From Chloroflexota bacterium (GTDB lineage Bacteria; Chloroflexota; Dehalococcoidia; Tepidiformales; Tepidiformaceae), in assembly GCA_016191435.1 (NCBI GenBank), contig JACPOQ010000022.1:62001-126000 (forward strand): a stretch of 64,000 nt of DNA, in the 5' to 3' direction. The translations under genes and the position numbers were made by a program. Below, in pieces: positions 7,034 to 15,892 of this stretch (its first letter is position 1; every line of letters begins with the position of its first letter). Under the pieces are notes generated by a model that saw only the letters and a list, made by a program, of their open reading frames with translations, was not told the origin of the DNA and made no database searches.

Positions 7034-9259
7034 ATGGTTGTTGACCAGGACGCCCTCGATGCTGTCGCCCTCAGCCGGCAGGAATACGACCTGCTGGTGC
7101 GCCGCCTCGGCCGTGAGCCGAACGAGGTCGAGCTGGGGATGTTCGGGTCGCTGTGGAGTGAGCACTGCGGCTACAAAAACAGCAAGCCGCTGCTGGCGCT
7201 CTTCCCAACGGGCGGCGACCGCATCCTGACGAAGGTAGGCGCCGAGAACGCCGGCGCGATCGACATCGGCGACGGGCTGTGCGTGGTGATGAAGGTGGAA
7301 TCGCACAACCACCCGTCCGCCATCGAGCCGTACCAGGGCGCGGCGACGGGCGTCGGGGGCATCGTGCGCGACATCTTCGCGATGGGGGCATACCCGATCG
7401 CGATCCTGGATTCGCTGCGGTTCGGCCCCCCGGATGACGCGCAGAACCGGTACCTGTTCGAGGGCGTGGTGGCGGGCATCGGCGGGTACGGGAACTGCCT
7501 CGGGATCCCGAACGTCGGCGGCGAAGTCTTCTTCGCGAGCTCGTACAACGGCAACCCGCTCGTAAACGCGATGTGCGTGGGCGTGGCCGAAACGGCGAAG
7601 CTGTTGAGCGCGAAGGCGACAGGCGCCGGCAACCCGCTCTTGCTGGTCGGGGCGGACACGGGCCGCGATGGCATCCACGGCGCGAGCGGGCTGGCGAGCC
7701 GCACGGACCCGGAGGCGCGCTTCGAAGAGATGCGCCCGGCGGTGCAGGTGGGCAACCCGTTCATGGAAAAGCTGCTGATGGAGGCGTGCTACGAGCTCGC
7801 ATCGGAGCACGGCGACTGGATCGTCGGGCTGCAGGACCTCGGCGCGGCGGGGCTGACGAGCTCGGTGGTCGAATGCTGCGCAAAGGGGCATTCGGGCGCG
7901 GTGCTGGACCTGTCGCGCGTGCCCCGGCGCGAACACGGGATGACTCCGTACGAGGTGATGCTGAGCGAGAGCCAGGAGCGGATGCTCGTCATCGCGCGGC
8001 GCGAATACGTGGCCGAGGTGACGGCGTTGTTCCAGCGCTGGGAGCTGCACTGCGAGGAGATCGGGCAGGTCACCGACGACGATGCGGTGGTCATTATGGA
8101 TGGCGGCAAGGAACGCGGGCGGGTGCCGGTGGAAATCGCAACGGAGCCGCCGCTCTACCGACGTCAGGGGGTGCGGCCCGGCGAGCTGCGCGAGCTGAAC
8201 CAGTTCAACCCGGCATCGCTGCCGGACCTGGCGGCGAGCGAGGCGACGGCGGCGCTGCAGCGCATGCTCGCCCGGCCGAACATCGCGAGCAAACGTGGTG
8301 TGTTCCGGCAGTACGACCAGCAGGTGCTGGGGAACACGATCGTGCAGCCGGGGGGCGACGCGGCGGTGCTGCGCATCGCGGGGACGAAGCGCGGCATCGC
8401 ACTTTCGACCGACTGCAACAGCCGGTACTGCTACCTGGATCCGTACGTGGGCGCTGCGATCGCGGTGGCCGAAGCGGCGCGCAATGTCGTCTGCGTTGGC
8501 GCGACGCCCGTCGCGATTACGGACTGCCTGAACTTTGGGAACCCCGAGAAGCCGGAAGTGTATTACCAGCTTTCGCAGGCGGTGCACGGGATCTCAGAGG
8601 CGTGCGTGGAGTTCGACACGCCGGTGGTCAGCGGGAACGTGAGCCTGTTCAACGAAACGGGCGGGCGGGCCGTGTACCCGACGCCGGTGATCGGCATGCT
8701 GGGGCTGCTCGACGATGTATCGCACCACCTGAGGGCGGGGTTCGAGCGGCCGGACTGTTCCGTGTGGCTGATCGGCGGCGAGATCCGCCAGGCGGCGGCG
8801 TCGCTCTCGGGGTCCGAGTACCTGGAGGCGGAGCACGGGCTCGTGGCGGGTTTGCCGCGCCTGGACTTGAAGGCGGAAACACGGTTGCAGCAGCTCGTGC
8901 TGAGGCTGAACCGCGAGGGGCTGCTGGTCAGCGCGCACGACTGCTCCGACGGCGGGCTGGCGGCGACGCTGGCGGAATGCGCGCTGCTCGGTGGGTACGG
9001 CTTCGCCGGCGAGGCGGACGTCGAGGGGCGACTGGATGCTGCGCTGTTCGGTGAGGCGCAGGGGCGGATCGTGGTCAGCCTGCTCCCGGATGTGTTCCGG
9101 CAGGGAGGCGGCAGCGCGCGGCTGCAGGACCTCGCGGTGGAGTTCGGGGTGCCGGTGGCGCGCCTCGGGCGGACGGCGGAGGGCGACGGTTTCCGGTTCG
9201 GGCCGATCGATACGACGGTGGCGGCGATGCGCGAGGCGTGGGAGGCGCTGGTCCGGTAA
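7034..9259 (+). CDS. purL: Phosphoribosylformylglycinamidine synthase subunit PurL
   Basis: The 741-residue protein is a full-length small-type PurL. It makes formylglycinamidine ribonucleotide from FGAR, ATP and ammonia in purine synthesis, working with PurS and the glutaminase PurQ, neither of which is in the window. The N-terminus carries FGSLWSEHCGYKNSK with the catalytic His around residue 44, then the ATP/Mg motifs MKVESHNHPS, GVGGIVRD and DLGAAG, and the repeated half with DCLNFGNPEKPE, SGNVSLFNE and HDCSDGG. A TACGCT box at 7022-7027 sits exactly six bases before the ATG, so the message could be leaderless. Only TTGGAGC precedes the start. The gene is flanked by unrelated genes and appears to stand alone. 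Confidence 0.95.
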   Translation: MVVDQDALDAVALSRQEYDLLVRRLGREPNEVELGMFGSLWSEHCGYKNSKPLLALFPTGGDRILTKVGAENAGAIDIGDGLCVVMKVESHNHPSAIEPYQGAATGVGGIVRDIFAMGAYPIAILDSLRFGPPDDAQNRYLFEGVVAGIGGYGNCLGIPNVGGEVFFASSYNGNPLVNAMCVGVAETAKLLSAKATGAGNPLLLVGADTGRDGIHGASGLASRTDPEARFEEMRPAVQVGNPFMEKLLMEACYELASEHGDWIVGLQDLGAAGLTSSVVECCAKGHSGAVLDLSRVPRREHGMTPYEVMLSESQERMLVIARREYVAEVTALFQRWELHCEEIGQVTDDDAVVIMDGGKERGRVPVEIATEPPLYRRQGVRPGELRELNQFNPASLPDLAASEATAALQRMLARPNIASKRGVFRQYDQQVLGNTIVQPGGDAAVLRIAGTKRGIALSTDCNSRYCYLDPYVGAAIAVAEAARNVVCVGATPVAITDCLNFGNPEKPEVYYQLSQAVHGISEACVEFDTPVVSGNVSLFNETGGRAVYPTPVIGMLGLLDDVSHHLRAGFERPDCSVWLIGGEIRQAAASLSGSEYLEAEHGLVAGLPRLDLKAETRLQQLVLRLNREGLLVSAHDCSDGGLAATLAECALLGGYGFAGEADVEGRLDAALFGEAQGRIVVSLLPDVFRQGGGSARLQDLAVEFGVPVARLGRTAEGDGFRFGPIDTTVAAMREAWEALVR

Positions 9260-9323
9260 GGGCGAACGGCTCACCGCTGGCCAATGGCCATTAGCAGGGA
9301 ACACGCCGCGGGTGGCTGCGGCG

Positions 9324-9698
9324 CTAGTGAGGAGCCGGCGTGGCCGCGAGTCGGCTGGCGGCTGGCTTGAACTTGCTGCGGGGCTCGGGGTTAATCCAGA
9401 GGAAGTCCTTCCTGGATAGCCCGAGGGTCCGCTTCACGGCGGCGAGGGCGTCGGTGCGGGAGACGGTAACATCGACCAGGACCTCGGTGCCGGGACCGGG
9501 CGAGCGAAGGTAACGAAAGAGCCAGAGCTGGCCAACGGCATCTCCATCGAGCGCTGCCAGTGCAAACCGATCGAAGTCGTCCGAGTCCTCGGCGAACTCG
9601 ATACCAAACCGCGATGCCAGATCCTCGGGGTTGGCCTTCAGTATGCCGATGTCCCATCCGCCTGTCGGAAACCGTTCGTATGGAGCTACTTGCTTCAT
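9324..9698 (-). CDS. Hypothetical protein, possible immunity partner
   Basis: The 124-residue product (MKQVAPYERFPTGGWDIGIL...) is acidic, mixed alpha/beta, without membrane segments or signal peptide. I do not recognise the family. The ATG at 9698 overlaps the stop of the upstream gene in an ATGA junction, so both are translationally coupled. That start is preferred over a GTG/ATG at 9731 inside the upstream gene. Small acidic soluble proteins coupled to a toxin-like gene are often immunity proteins, and it could be that here. The gene converges with purL; the 64-base gap holds a TGGCCAATGGCCA repeat and a short GC-rich dyad. Confidence 0.6.
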   Translation of the reverse strand: MKQVAPYERFPTGGWDIGILKANPEDLASRFGIEFAEDSDDFDRFALAALDGDAVGQLWLFRYLRSPGPGTEVLVDVTVSRTDALAAVKRTLGLSRKDFLWINPEPRSKFKPAASRLAATPAPH

Positions 9699-10045
9699 CC
9701 AGTCACCTGGGAATTCTTGACGACGACACAATCGATTTTGGCGAACTCGCCATCGAGTCGTATTCCAATCCTACCGCTTTCTGCCGACCATCTGACAAGT
9801 CTCGGATTCGGCACGTCGGGAGGCACCACGGTGAAGAACTCAATTCCTCGCTGCCCGCGGGGCAGTGACCCGGCATAGGCCTGGACAGCGGGCTCAACGC
9901 CCGAACGCGGGATTTTGCCCCAGAGCTCGCCGCTCAGTTCTTGGAGCAATGCGGTCTCTGGAGTCTGCGTCGGGGATTCCAGCCTGTGGAAGGGGCCGTA
10001 GGGGAAGCTGGTGCCGGGTCCTGTTTCGCCGCCCGCTGGACTCAC
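9695..10045 (-). CDS. Hypothetical protein resembling a polymorphic-toxin C-terminal module
   Basis: The 116-residue frame reads SGELWGKIPRSGVEPAVQAY, then LPRGQRGIEFFTVVPPD, RLVRWSAESG and ends FAKIDCVVVKNSQVTG. This Gly/Pro-punctuated pattern with GIEF, a WS turn and a terminal K-N-x-Q resembles small domains that close large polymorphic toxins, but I cannot name a family. There is no signal peptide. The start is GTG at 10045; the frame stays open for another 37 codons upstream with no usable start, so the protein may be an orphan fragment of a once longer toxin. It overlaps the next gene by four bases. Confidence 0.5.
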   Translation of the reverse strand: MSPAGGETGPGTSFPYGPFHRLESPTQTPETALLQELSGELWGKIPRSGVEPAVQAYAGSLPRGQRGIEFFTVVPPDVPNPRLVRWSAESGRIGIRLDGEFAKIDCVVVKNSQVTG

Positions 10046-10245
10046 CGGGCGGAGTCTACTCGCGTGTGGACGATGGTCGAATCCGCTTGCCGGACCGCAG
10101 CGACACGGCCCCGGTGATCGAGATCCTCGCGCGATGGCCGGGTTACGTGACCTGCATCACCTGCGGGGATGCCCAGAAGGGCCGCGGGAGCCGATAGTTG
10201 TCACAATGGCTGCGGCGTGACGCCGCCGACGGAGGGGTTCGCGAG

Positions 10246-11817
10246 ATGTCCACACTGCCACGCCGCGCTTACGGCTTTGCCGCCACACTCGCACTCGTTG
10301 CGTTGGGGGCCGCGGTCGCCGCTGTCATCCTCGTCAGCTCGGGCGGCGCCAGCGACGTCGACCTGACATCGGCGAACCTCGTGCCCGAGGATAGTGGGCT
10401 CTACTTCGCGCTCAATACCGACCTTTCTTCGAGCCAATGGGTGGCGGCGTTCAAGCTGGCGGAGCGGCTGGGCGAGCCCGACGCCGAGAACCAGCTCAAG
10501 GATAGCGTGACCGGCGAAGGCATCGATTGGGAGGACGAGGTGGCGCCGTTCCTGGGCGGTAACGCGGCCGTATTCGTGCGCAACATCGATATCGCGGGAC
10601 GCTCGGCCCAGGGCGGCGCGATCATCAAGACGAAGGATGCGAAGAAGGCGCTCAAGGTCTTCAAGGAGCAATCGGGCGGCGAATTCGAAGGGGCCACCCG
10701 CGACGGCGTCGACTACGAGTCGGCGGCGGACATGGGGATGTACGTGGCGATCATCGATGGCCACCTGGTCATCACAACCGACGAGGAGTCGCTGTTCGCG
10801 GTTATCGCTGTGAACAACGGGAAGGCGAAGGCGCTTTCGACCGTGCCGGACTTCCAGCGGCTGCGGGACGGCCTGACGAAGAACTTCCTCGGCTTCCTGT
10901 ACGTGAGCACCGAGAAACTGGCGGGCGATTACTTCCTCAACGACCCGGTCTTCAAGCGGGCGCTGCAGGATTCGGGGACGGGCGACCTCGTGTTCAAGCC
11001 GATGGCGATGGTGTGGGGCGCGCGCAGCGAAGGGTTCGAGTTCGATGCGGCCTCGGTGAGCGACGGAGGGAAGGCGAGCCCGCTGATGGCGCCGCACACG
11101 TCGCGGTTCGCGTCGCTGGTACCAGGGGAGACGGCGATTTTCGTCTCGGCGACGAACGTGGCGCAGACGTGGCGCGACGCGGTCGATGGCGCGCGGGCGC
11201 AGATCGACGCGGCGATCAAGGAAGAAGGGACTTACCGGAGCCTGGACGAGGCGATGAAGGCGGCTGGCGCGGAGGCGGGGCTCACGAGTGTGGAAGAGCT
11301 GATCGATCTCCTGCAGGGCGAGACCGCGATCGCGGCATGGTTCCCCGATGGGACCCAGGAGAGCGCGGAGGGGCTGATCCTCTTCGACGTGAAGGATGCG
11401 GCCCAGGCACGCACCGTCATCGACAAGGTGTTCAAGGCGTCGGCGAAGGGCGCGCTCCGCACGGAGACAGTGGGCACGGTGGAGGTGACGGTCGCGAAGA
11501 CAGCCGAAGGCGATGAGGTGGCATACGCCATCACCGATGGTTACGCGGCGGTGGGGTCGCTGGCGGGCGTGAAGGGCGTGCTCGCGCGCAAGGACGCGCC
11601 GCTGAGCGACCTCACGCTGTACAAGGATGCGGTGGGAGATAGCCAATTGGGCGCGTTCGCCTTCTTCAACCTGCAGAAGCTGCTGGCGTTGACGGAGGGC
11701 GGGGTGCCGCCGGAACTGGACCAGGCGACCCGCGCGCTGGACGCGCTTATCATCAATGCCGTGAAAGATGACAAGGGCCTGGCCCGGATCTCGGGCGTGG
11801 TGACCGTGGCGAAGTGA
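10246..11817 (+). CDS. DUF3352 domain protein, membrane-anchored
   Basis: The 523-residue protein has an N-terminal membrane helix at about 10-32 followed by a long extracytoplasmic part. It matches the DUF3352 pattern: a LVPEDSGLYFALNTD opening, repeated DV/LPADT-like lines, GTGDLVFKPM near 250, and a second half that repeats the same alpha/beta layout with FLGGNAAVFVRN and ETAIAAWFPDG blocks. The function of DUF3352 is not known; proteins of this type are common in actinobacteria and Chloroflexota. ATG 10246 was chosen for GGAGGGG eight bases upstream; a start at 10198 would add 16 residues without support. The stop overlaps the start of the next gene by one base, so the two form an operon. 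Confidence 0.8.
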   Translation: MSTLPRRAYGFAATLALVALGAAVAAVILVSSGGASDVDLTSANLVPEDSGLYFALNTDLSSSQWVAAFKLAERLGEPDAENQLKDSVTGEGIDWEDEVAPFLGGNAAVFVRNIDIAGRSAQGGAIIKTKDAKKALKVFKEQSGGEFEGATRDGVDYESAADMGMYVAIIDGHLVITTDEESLFAVIAVNNGKAKALSTVPDFQRLRDGLTKNFLGFLYVSTEKLAGDYFLNDPVFKRALQDSGTGDLVFKPMAMVWGARSEGFEFDAASVSDGGKASPLMAPHTSRFASLVPGETAIFVSATNVAQTWRDAVDGARAQIDAAIKEEGTYRSLDEAMKAAGAEAGLTSVEELIDLLQGETAIAAWFPDGTQESAEGLILFDVKDAAQARTVIDKVFKASAKGALRTETVGTVEVTVAKTAEGDEVAYAITDGYAAVGSLAGVKGVLARKDAPLSDLTLYKDAVGDSQLGAFAFFNLQKLLALTEGGVPPELDQATRALDALIINAVKDDKGLARISGVVTVAK

Positions 11818-12323
11818 TGGCACGGGCAGCCGGTGACGCGCGGATGGCGGTGCGGCTGCTGGCCGGGCCGCTGGCGCTCGCCGCGTTCTTCCTCCCGTGG
11901 GGCCGGGGCCCCGGGCCGCTCGCGGCGACTGAGTTCAGCGGGTACTCGCTGGTCGGGTTCGCGGGGCGGCTCCAGGTCCTGGAGTTGTCGCCGGGCGAAC
12001 GCGCCGCGGTGCTGGCGTTCCGGCTGTTGGTCCTCGGGTTGGCGGTCGCGGGCGCATGGCAGACGGTGCTCGCGCCGCGCTGGCGCTCGCGGGCGCTGTA
12101 TCGCTGGAGTGCGTGGTACCTGGCGGTGATGGCGGTGGGCATGGTCGCGCTGCGGACGTGGGTCGGCGGTGTCGGTGTCCCGCCCCCGGGCGTGGCGCTG
12201 CTGGTGGCGGCGGCGGCGTGCGCTATGGGCCCGCGGGTGCGGTGGGGGCGGCACGGCCAACAAACAAAGGAACCGGCGGCCAATGACAGGAGCACTGTCG
12301 GTCGCGCGCTGAACACGGTCTAA
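11817..12323 (+). CDS. Small integral membrane protein, unknown family
   Basis: The 168-residue protein has about four hydrophobic segments (near 8-26, 60-80, 95-113, 120-140) and a hydrophilic, charged tail. I do not recognise a family. Its ATG overlaps the DUF3352 stop (TGATG), which suggests coupled translation and a shared role at the membrane. A GTG one codon earlier is the alternative start. No catalytic motif is visible. Codon use and GC match the neighbours. Confidence 0.6.
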   Translation: MARAAGDARMAVRLLAGPLALAAFFLPWGRGPGPLAATEFSGYSLVGFAGRLQVLELSPGERAAVLAFRLLVLGLAVAGAWQTVLAPRWRSRALYRWSAWYLAVMAVGMVALRTWVGGVGVPPPGVALLVAAAACAMGPRVRWGRHGQQTKEPAANDRSTVGRALNTV

Positions 12324-12376
12324 GGCGTCTTCGTCCATCGGGATGTCTGGTTTCGACCTTGCGTTAAGATGCACGC

Positions 12377-13420
12377 GTGGATTACTGGCTCGACACTTTC
12401 ACTCCAGCCACCTGGCAGGCGTTCGTGCGCGAAGGTGGTGAGGTCACAGGCTTCCGAGAGTCAATGGAAAGACGGGCGATGGCCGTCCAGCCGGGCGATC
12501 GGTTCGTCTGCTACCTCAAAGGCAAACTGGCATGGGTCGGCGCGCTGGAGGCGACCGGCAAGAGCTACCTTTCGAGCGAACCCATCTTCAACACCGATGG
12601 GTTTCCGGTGAGAGTGCCGGTGCGGCCGTTGCTCGCACTCGATGTTTCCACGCCAATGCCGATGGCCTTGCTGGAAGGACGCATCAGTTGGTTTCCCGTT
12701 GGCGCTGTGCCCGCGCTCTTCTCGGCGCATCTGCACGGGTCGCCGCGGCGATACAAACCGGAAGACGGCGAGGCGATCTACCGGGGTCTCCTCTCGTACG
12801 ATGACGGAGTCCGTGTGCTGCCTCACCCAGCTCGAACAGTGACGGCCCCGATCGAGACCGTGGTCGCGGATCCGGCGACGGCGTTCGACCCGCAACACTC
12901 CGAAATCCAGCAGCTATTGGGGAGGTGGGGCACGGCGACAGGTTGTCGCGTGTGGATCCCCCGAAACGACAGGGTGAAGCTGGCGCGCCTCAACGGTGGC
13001 CTCAGCGGCATCGATGTGGTGGACAAGGTTCCATTGATGGGCGATGCACGAGCGCAGTCCATCGTCGAGAACATCGACGTGCTCTGGCTCGAGAAGCAGA
13101 CAATCGTCTCCGCGTTCGAAGTTGAGCACTCCACTTCAATCTATTCCGGCTTGCTCCGTATGGCGGATCTGGTCGCGCTCCATCGATACGCAAACATCGA
13201 CCTTTTCATCGTCGCGCCGGAGTCGCGTCGCCCGGCCGTGGCCGGGCAACTCACCCGTCCGACTTTCGAAGCACTGAGGCCACCGCTCGCTGAGGTCTGC
13301 GGATTCCTGCCCTACGAGGAACTCGTAACTCGCTTCGAACAGCTCCAACCCCTTCTGAAGAGTTTCAGGCCCGAAGGAATTCGACAATTCGCGGCGTTCT
13401 TCAAAGGCGACAACAGCTGA
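12377..13420 (+). CDS. EVE-domain protein with PD-(D/E)XK nuclease-like C-terminus
   Basis: The 347-residue protein has two parts. Residues 1-140 look like an EVE domain, a PUA/YTH-type pocket that reads modified bases: it opens DYWLDTFTPATWQAF and has a PGDRFVCYLKGKLAWVGAL core. Residues 165-347 resemble a restriction-endonuclease fold with IDVLWLEK (Asp234) and AFEVEHSTSIYSG (Glu248, Glu250), then RMADL and IVAPESRR. The usual Lys of ExK is not obvious and E-x-E stands in its place. EVE-nuclease fusions are known from modification-dependent restriction, so cleavage of modified foreign DNA is a fair inference. TAAGAT at 12365-12370 lies six bases before the GTG start, suggesting a leaderless message. 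Two small genes follow closely. Confidence 0.65.
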   Translation: MDYWLDTFTPATWQAFVREGGEVTGFRESMERRAMAVQPGDRFVCYLKGKLAWVGALEATGKSYLSSEPIFNTDGFPVRVPVRPLLALDVSTPMPMALLEGRISWFPVGAVPALFSAHLHGSPRRYKPEDGEAIYRGLLSYDDGVRVLPHPARTVTAPIETVVADPATAFDPQHSEIQQLLGRWGTATGCRVWIPRNDRVKLARLNGGLSGIDVVDKVPLMGDARAQSIVENIDVLWLEKQTIVSAFEVEHSTSIYSGLLRMADLVALHRYANIDLFIVAPESRRPAVAGQLTRPTFEALRPPLAEVCGFLPYEELVTRFEQLQPLLKSFRPEGIRQFAAFFKGDNS

Positions 13421-13456
13421 CGCGTTCGCCGGCAACGGTTCGGAGCGGAGGCGACC

Positions 13457-13678
13457 ATGGTCACGATTTATAAGGTCTGGATCCAGATAGAGCGCTGCGA
13501 TGAGGACGACGACGAAGAGCCGGTCAACATTGCTCTGCCGGACTGCATCCAGCAGTTCGACTATGAGGCGGACGCGAGGCGGTTCGTCGAAGCGCTACTG
13601 ATAGCGACCGGGAGCCCGGCCTTATGGGATAGCGAGCAGTTGCCGGGAGCATCCACCAGCGACGGCGCGAACACATGA
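13457..13678 (+). CDS. Small acidic hypothetical protein
   Basis: The 73-residue product reads TIYKVWIQIERCDEDDDEEPVNI, with an acidic loop and a helix DYEADARRFVEALLIATG. The beta-strand, acidic loop, strand, helix order resembles small accessory proteins of unknown function. GGAGGCG precedes the ATG by five bases. It lies 36 bases after the EVE-nuclease-like gene, and its stop overlaps the next start by four bases (ATGA), so the three genes form one unit. Confidence 0.65.
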   Translation: MVTIYKVWIQIERCDEDDDEEPVNIALPDCIQQFDYEADARRFVEALLIATGSPALWDSEQLPGASTSDGANT

Positions 13679-13920
13679 CGATGACGTGCGCAGCAAGGGA
13701 AGGGGAGCGTGGGCATTTCTGCGGTGGCTGCGGGCGATGCAAGTGGGACGGCTGCGATGATAAACGCGTACTTCATACAGATGACTGTTCGGCCATTTTC
13801 TGCATGGAGTGCGGCGGCTCCGACGCTCCGTATGGCGACGATGAATTCGACTGCGAGTGCGTTGGCGGCCCGAAGTTCGATGACCAACGGTTTTGCGATG
13901 TGTGCGGCGAGCCAAGGTGA
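13675..13920 (+). CDS. Small Cys-rich, zinc-ribbon-like protein
   Basis: This 81-residue product contains twelve or so Cys, many in CxxC or CxC pairs (FCGGCGRC, FCMEC, CEC, FCDVC) mixed with Asp-rich stretches. It should bind two or more zinc ions. I do not recognise the family. Its ATG overlaps the stop of the preceding small gene, arguing that it is translated. A small zinc protein encoded with an EVE-nuclease-like protein could be a DNA-binding or regulatory partner, but this is inference. Confidence 0.6.
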   Translation: MTMTCAAREGERGHFCGGCGRCKWDGCDDKRVLHTDDCSAIFCMECGGSDAPYGDDEFDCECVGGPKFDDQRFCDVCGEPR

Positions 13921-13923
13921 CAG

Positions 13924-13958
13924 CCAGTCGCATCTCCCCTGCCTACAAATGCGACTGG
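13924..13958. terminator. Bidirectional hairpin between convergent genes
   Basis: CCAGTCGCAT at 13924-13933 pairs perfectly with 13949-13958 around a 15-base loop. The hairpin lies between two convergent genes and its right arm includes the last codons of the S9 peptidase gene. It can end transcription from both sides, though there is no clear T-run. Confidence 0.6.
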
Positions 13959-15883
13959 AACCAGGCGAGGATGCGCGCGAGGACGTCGACGCGGTGTTCG
14001 GCGGGGGCGTTGCCCATGAACTGGTGTGAGCCGCCGGGGTAGCGGGCGAACTCGACTTCGCAGCCGGCCATCTTCAACGCGGTGAACATGTGCTCGCCCT
14101 GCCCGACGGGGCAACGGTCGTCGGCTTCGCCCTGGACGATGAGGGTTGGGGTTTTGGCGTTGTGGGCGAATGTGGAAGGCGAGTGCGCCAGGTACCATTC
14201 GCGCGCCTCGTGGGGCGTGGGGCCGGCCGCCTGCGCCGGCATGAAGTAGTGGCCGATGTCGCTTGTGCCGTACATGGATTCGAGGTCGAAGCAGGGGGCG
14301 CCGCAGACCGCGGCCTTGAAGCGGTCGGTGTGGCCGATGGTCCAGGCAGTCATGAAGCCGCCGTAGCTGTAGCCCCAGATGCCGGTGCGCGCAGGGTCGA
14401 GGTAGGGGCGGGTGAGGGCGGCATCGAGCACGGCCATGATGTCCTTGTAGTCCTCGCCCGCCCAATCACCCATCACCTGCTGGGTGAACCAGCGGCCGTA
14501 GGAGCTGGAGCCGCGTGGGTTGCAGAACACGGTGACGATGCCGTTGGTGGCGAGGACCTGCTGGGCGTGGCGAAAGCCGTAGCCGTAGTAGCCGTTGGGG
14601 CCGCCGTGGACATCGATCACGAGCGGGTAGCGGCGGGAAGGGTCGAAATCGGCGGGCTTCAGGAGCCAGGCCTCGATGGTCACCCCGTCGCGGTCGATAT
14701 CGAAGCGCTCCCACCGCGCGGGCGGCGATTCGGCGAACGCGGCAGCATTGTGCGCGGTGATCACGCTGAGCTTGCAGTCCTGAAGGTCGAAAACGGATAG
14801 CTCACCGGTCTGTTCGAGGCTGGCGAAGGCCTGGACGGCGTGGCGGCCGGCGGCATCGACCGATAGGCCGGAACGGAGCGCCTGCTGGCCCTCGATCTGC
14901 TCGATTTCGCCGCTGACCGCATCGACGACGTAGAGGCCGCTGGCGCCGGCGCGGAAGGCGTGGAACAGGACGCGCCCATCATCGAGCCATGCGGGCATGG
15001 CGGGTGGGAGCATGTTCGCGAAGCCGGAATCGGGGAGCCATTGCAGGTCCGTTGTTCGCTGCTTCGTTTCGTTGGTGGCGAAGTCGTGGACGAAGATGTC
15101 GGGCTGCCAGGTACGCGGCCCGGCTTCGCCGGTGAAGACGATCCGCAGGCCATCGGGTGACCAGGCGTAGGTGGCGACGTCGCCATCGGGCGTGCCGAGG
15201 AGCTCGGGCTCGCCGCCCGAGGACGGCACAATGGCGAGCTGCGATTGCATACCATTCAGCCGCACCTCGGTCACGGCGATGGCGCCGCCGTCGGGCGACC
15301 AGCGGGGAAAGTTGTGGTCGAACGGAGCGAATGTGAGCTGGCGCGACGTGCCCGTGGCGACATCGACGACGCAGAGCTGGCGGCGGGTGTCGCCGAGGTA
15401 GCCGAGGATGTCCTGCTTGTAATCGATGCGGGAGGTGACGCGGACCTTCGGCGCGGCGCCCTCGGGCGGCTTCTCGCCGGAGGGGTTGGCGGGATCGATG
15501 GGCGTGACGTAGGCGATCTCGGCGCCATCGGGCGCCCATTGGAGGTCGTTGAGGGTGGTGTTGAGACGAAGGACTTCGCGCGCTTCGCCGCCGGCGAGGG
15601 GCATGACGAAGATGCCATCGGTGGCGTTGCGGTTGGAGGCGAAGGCGAGTTGCGCGCCATCGGGCGACGAGCGGGGCATGCGGTTCTTATCGCCGGCGTA
15701 TGTCAGGCGGCGGGCGTCCGAGCCATCGATGGCGCAGAGCCAGACCTGGCTCGAGGGCTTGTTGGACTCGCGGCTGATGGCGTTGAGGACGTAGGCGACG
15801 CGGGAGCCATCGGGGGAGACCTGCGGGTCCGCGGCGGTCGTGAGGCCGTAGATGAGGGTTTCGGGGGAGAGGGGGGTGGGCAT
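13943..15883 (-). CDS. S9 family peptidase (prolyl oligopeptidase/acylaminoacyl-peptidase type)
   Basis: The 646-residue enzyme has an N-terminal beta-propeller (residues about 10-390) built of WSPDG/ISPDG-type WD40-like blades, then an alpha/beta-hydrolase domain. The nucleophile sits in GYSYGGFMTAW near residue 507; the charge relay continues with EADDRCP (Asp) and PGGSHQFMG (His). It lacks a signal peptide, so it should act in the cytoplasm on short or N-acylated peptides. This suits a region with peptide transporters. The ATG start at 15883 has GAGG upstream. The leader consists mainly of an octamer tandem repeat behind a TTGACG promoter, an unusual arrangement that could change expression when the repeat number varies. 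Confidence 0.9.
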   Translation of the reverse strand: MPTPLSPETLIYGLTTAADPQVSPDGSRVAYVLNAISRESNKPSSQVWLCAIDGSDARRLTYAGDKNRMPRSSPDGAQLAFASNRNATDGIFVMPLAGGEAREVLRLNTTLNDLQWAPDGAEIAYVTPIDPANPSGEKPPEGAAPKVRVTSRIDYKQDILGYLGDTRRQLCVVDVATGTSRQLTFAPFDHNFPRWSPDGGAIAVTEVRLNGMQSQLAIVPSSGGEPELLGTPDGDVATYAWSPDGLRIVFTGEAGPRTWQPDIFVHDFATNETKQRTTDLQWLPDSGFANMLPPAMPAWLDDGRVLFHAFRAGASGLYVVDAVSGEIEQIEGQQALRSGLSVDAAGRHAVQAFASLEQTGELSVFDLQDCKLSVITAHNAAAFAESPPARWERFDIDRDGVTIEAWLLKPADFDPSRRYPLVIDVHGGPNGYYGYGFRHAQQVLATNGIVTVFCNPRGSSSYGRWFTQQVMGDWAGEDYKDIMAVLDAALTRPYLDPARTGIWGYSYGGFMTAWTIGHTDRFKAAVCGAPCFDLESMYGTSDIGHYFMPAQAAGPTPHEAREWYLAHSPSTFAHNAKTPTLIVQGEADDRCPVGQGEHMFTALKMAGCEVEFARYPGGSHQFMGNAPAEHRVDVLARILAWFQSHL

Positions 15884-15892
15884 GGGAAGCCT

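Noticed and set aside
6998-8587. A 529-codon minus-strand frame inside purL
   Set aside because: Antiparallel to a highly conserved enzyme, with His/Arg/Ala-rich composition and no recognisable domain.
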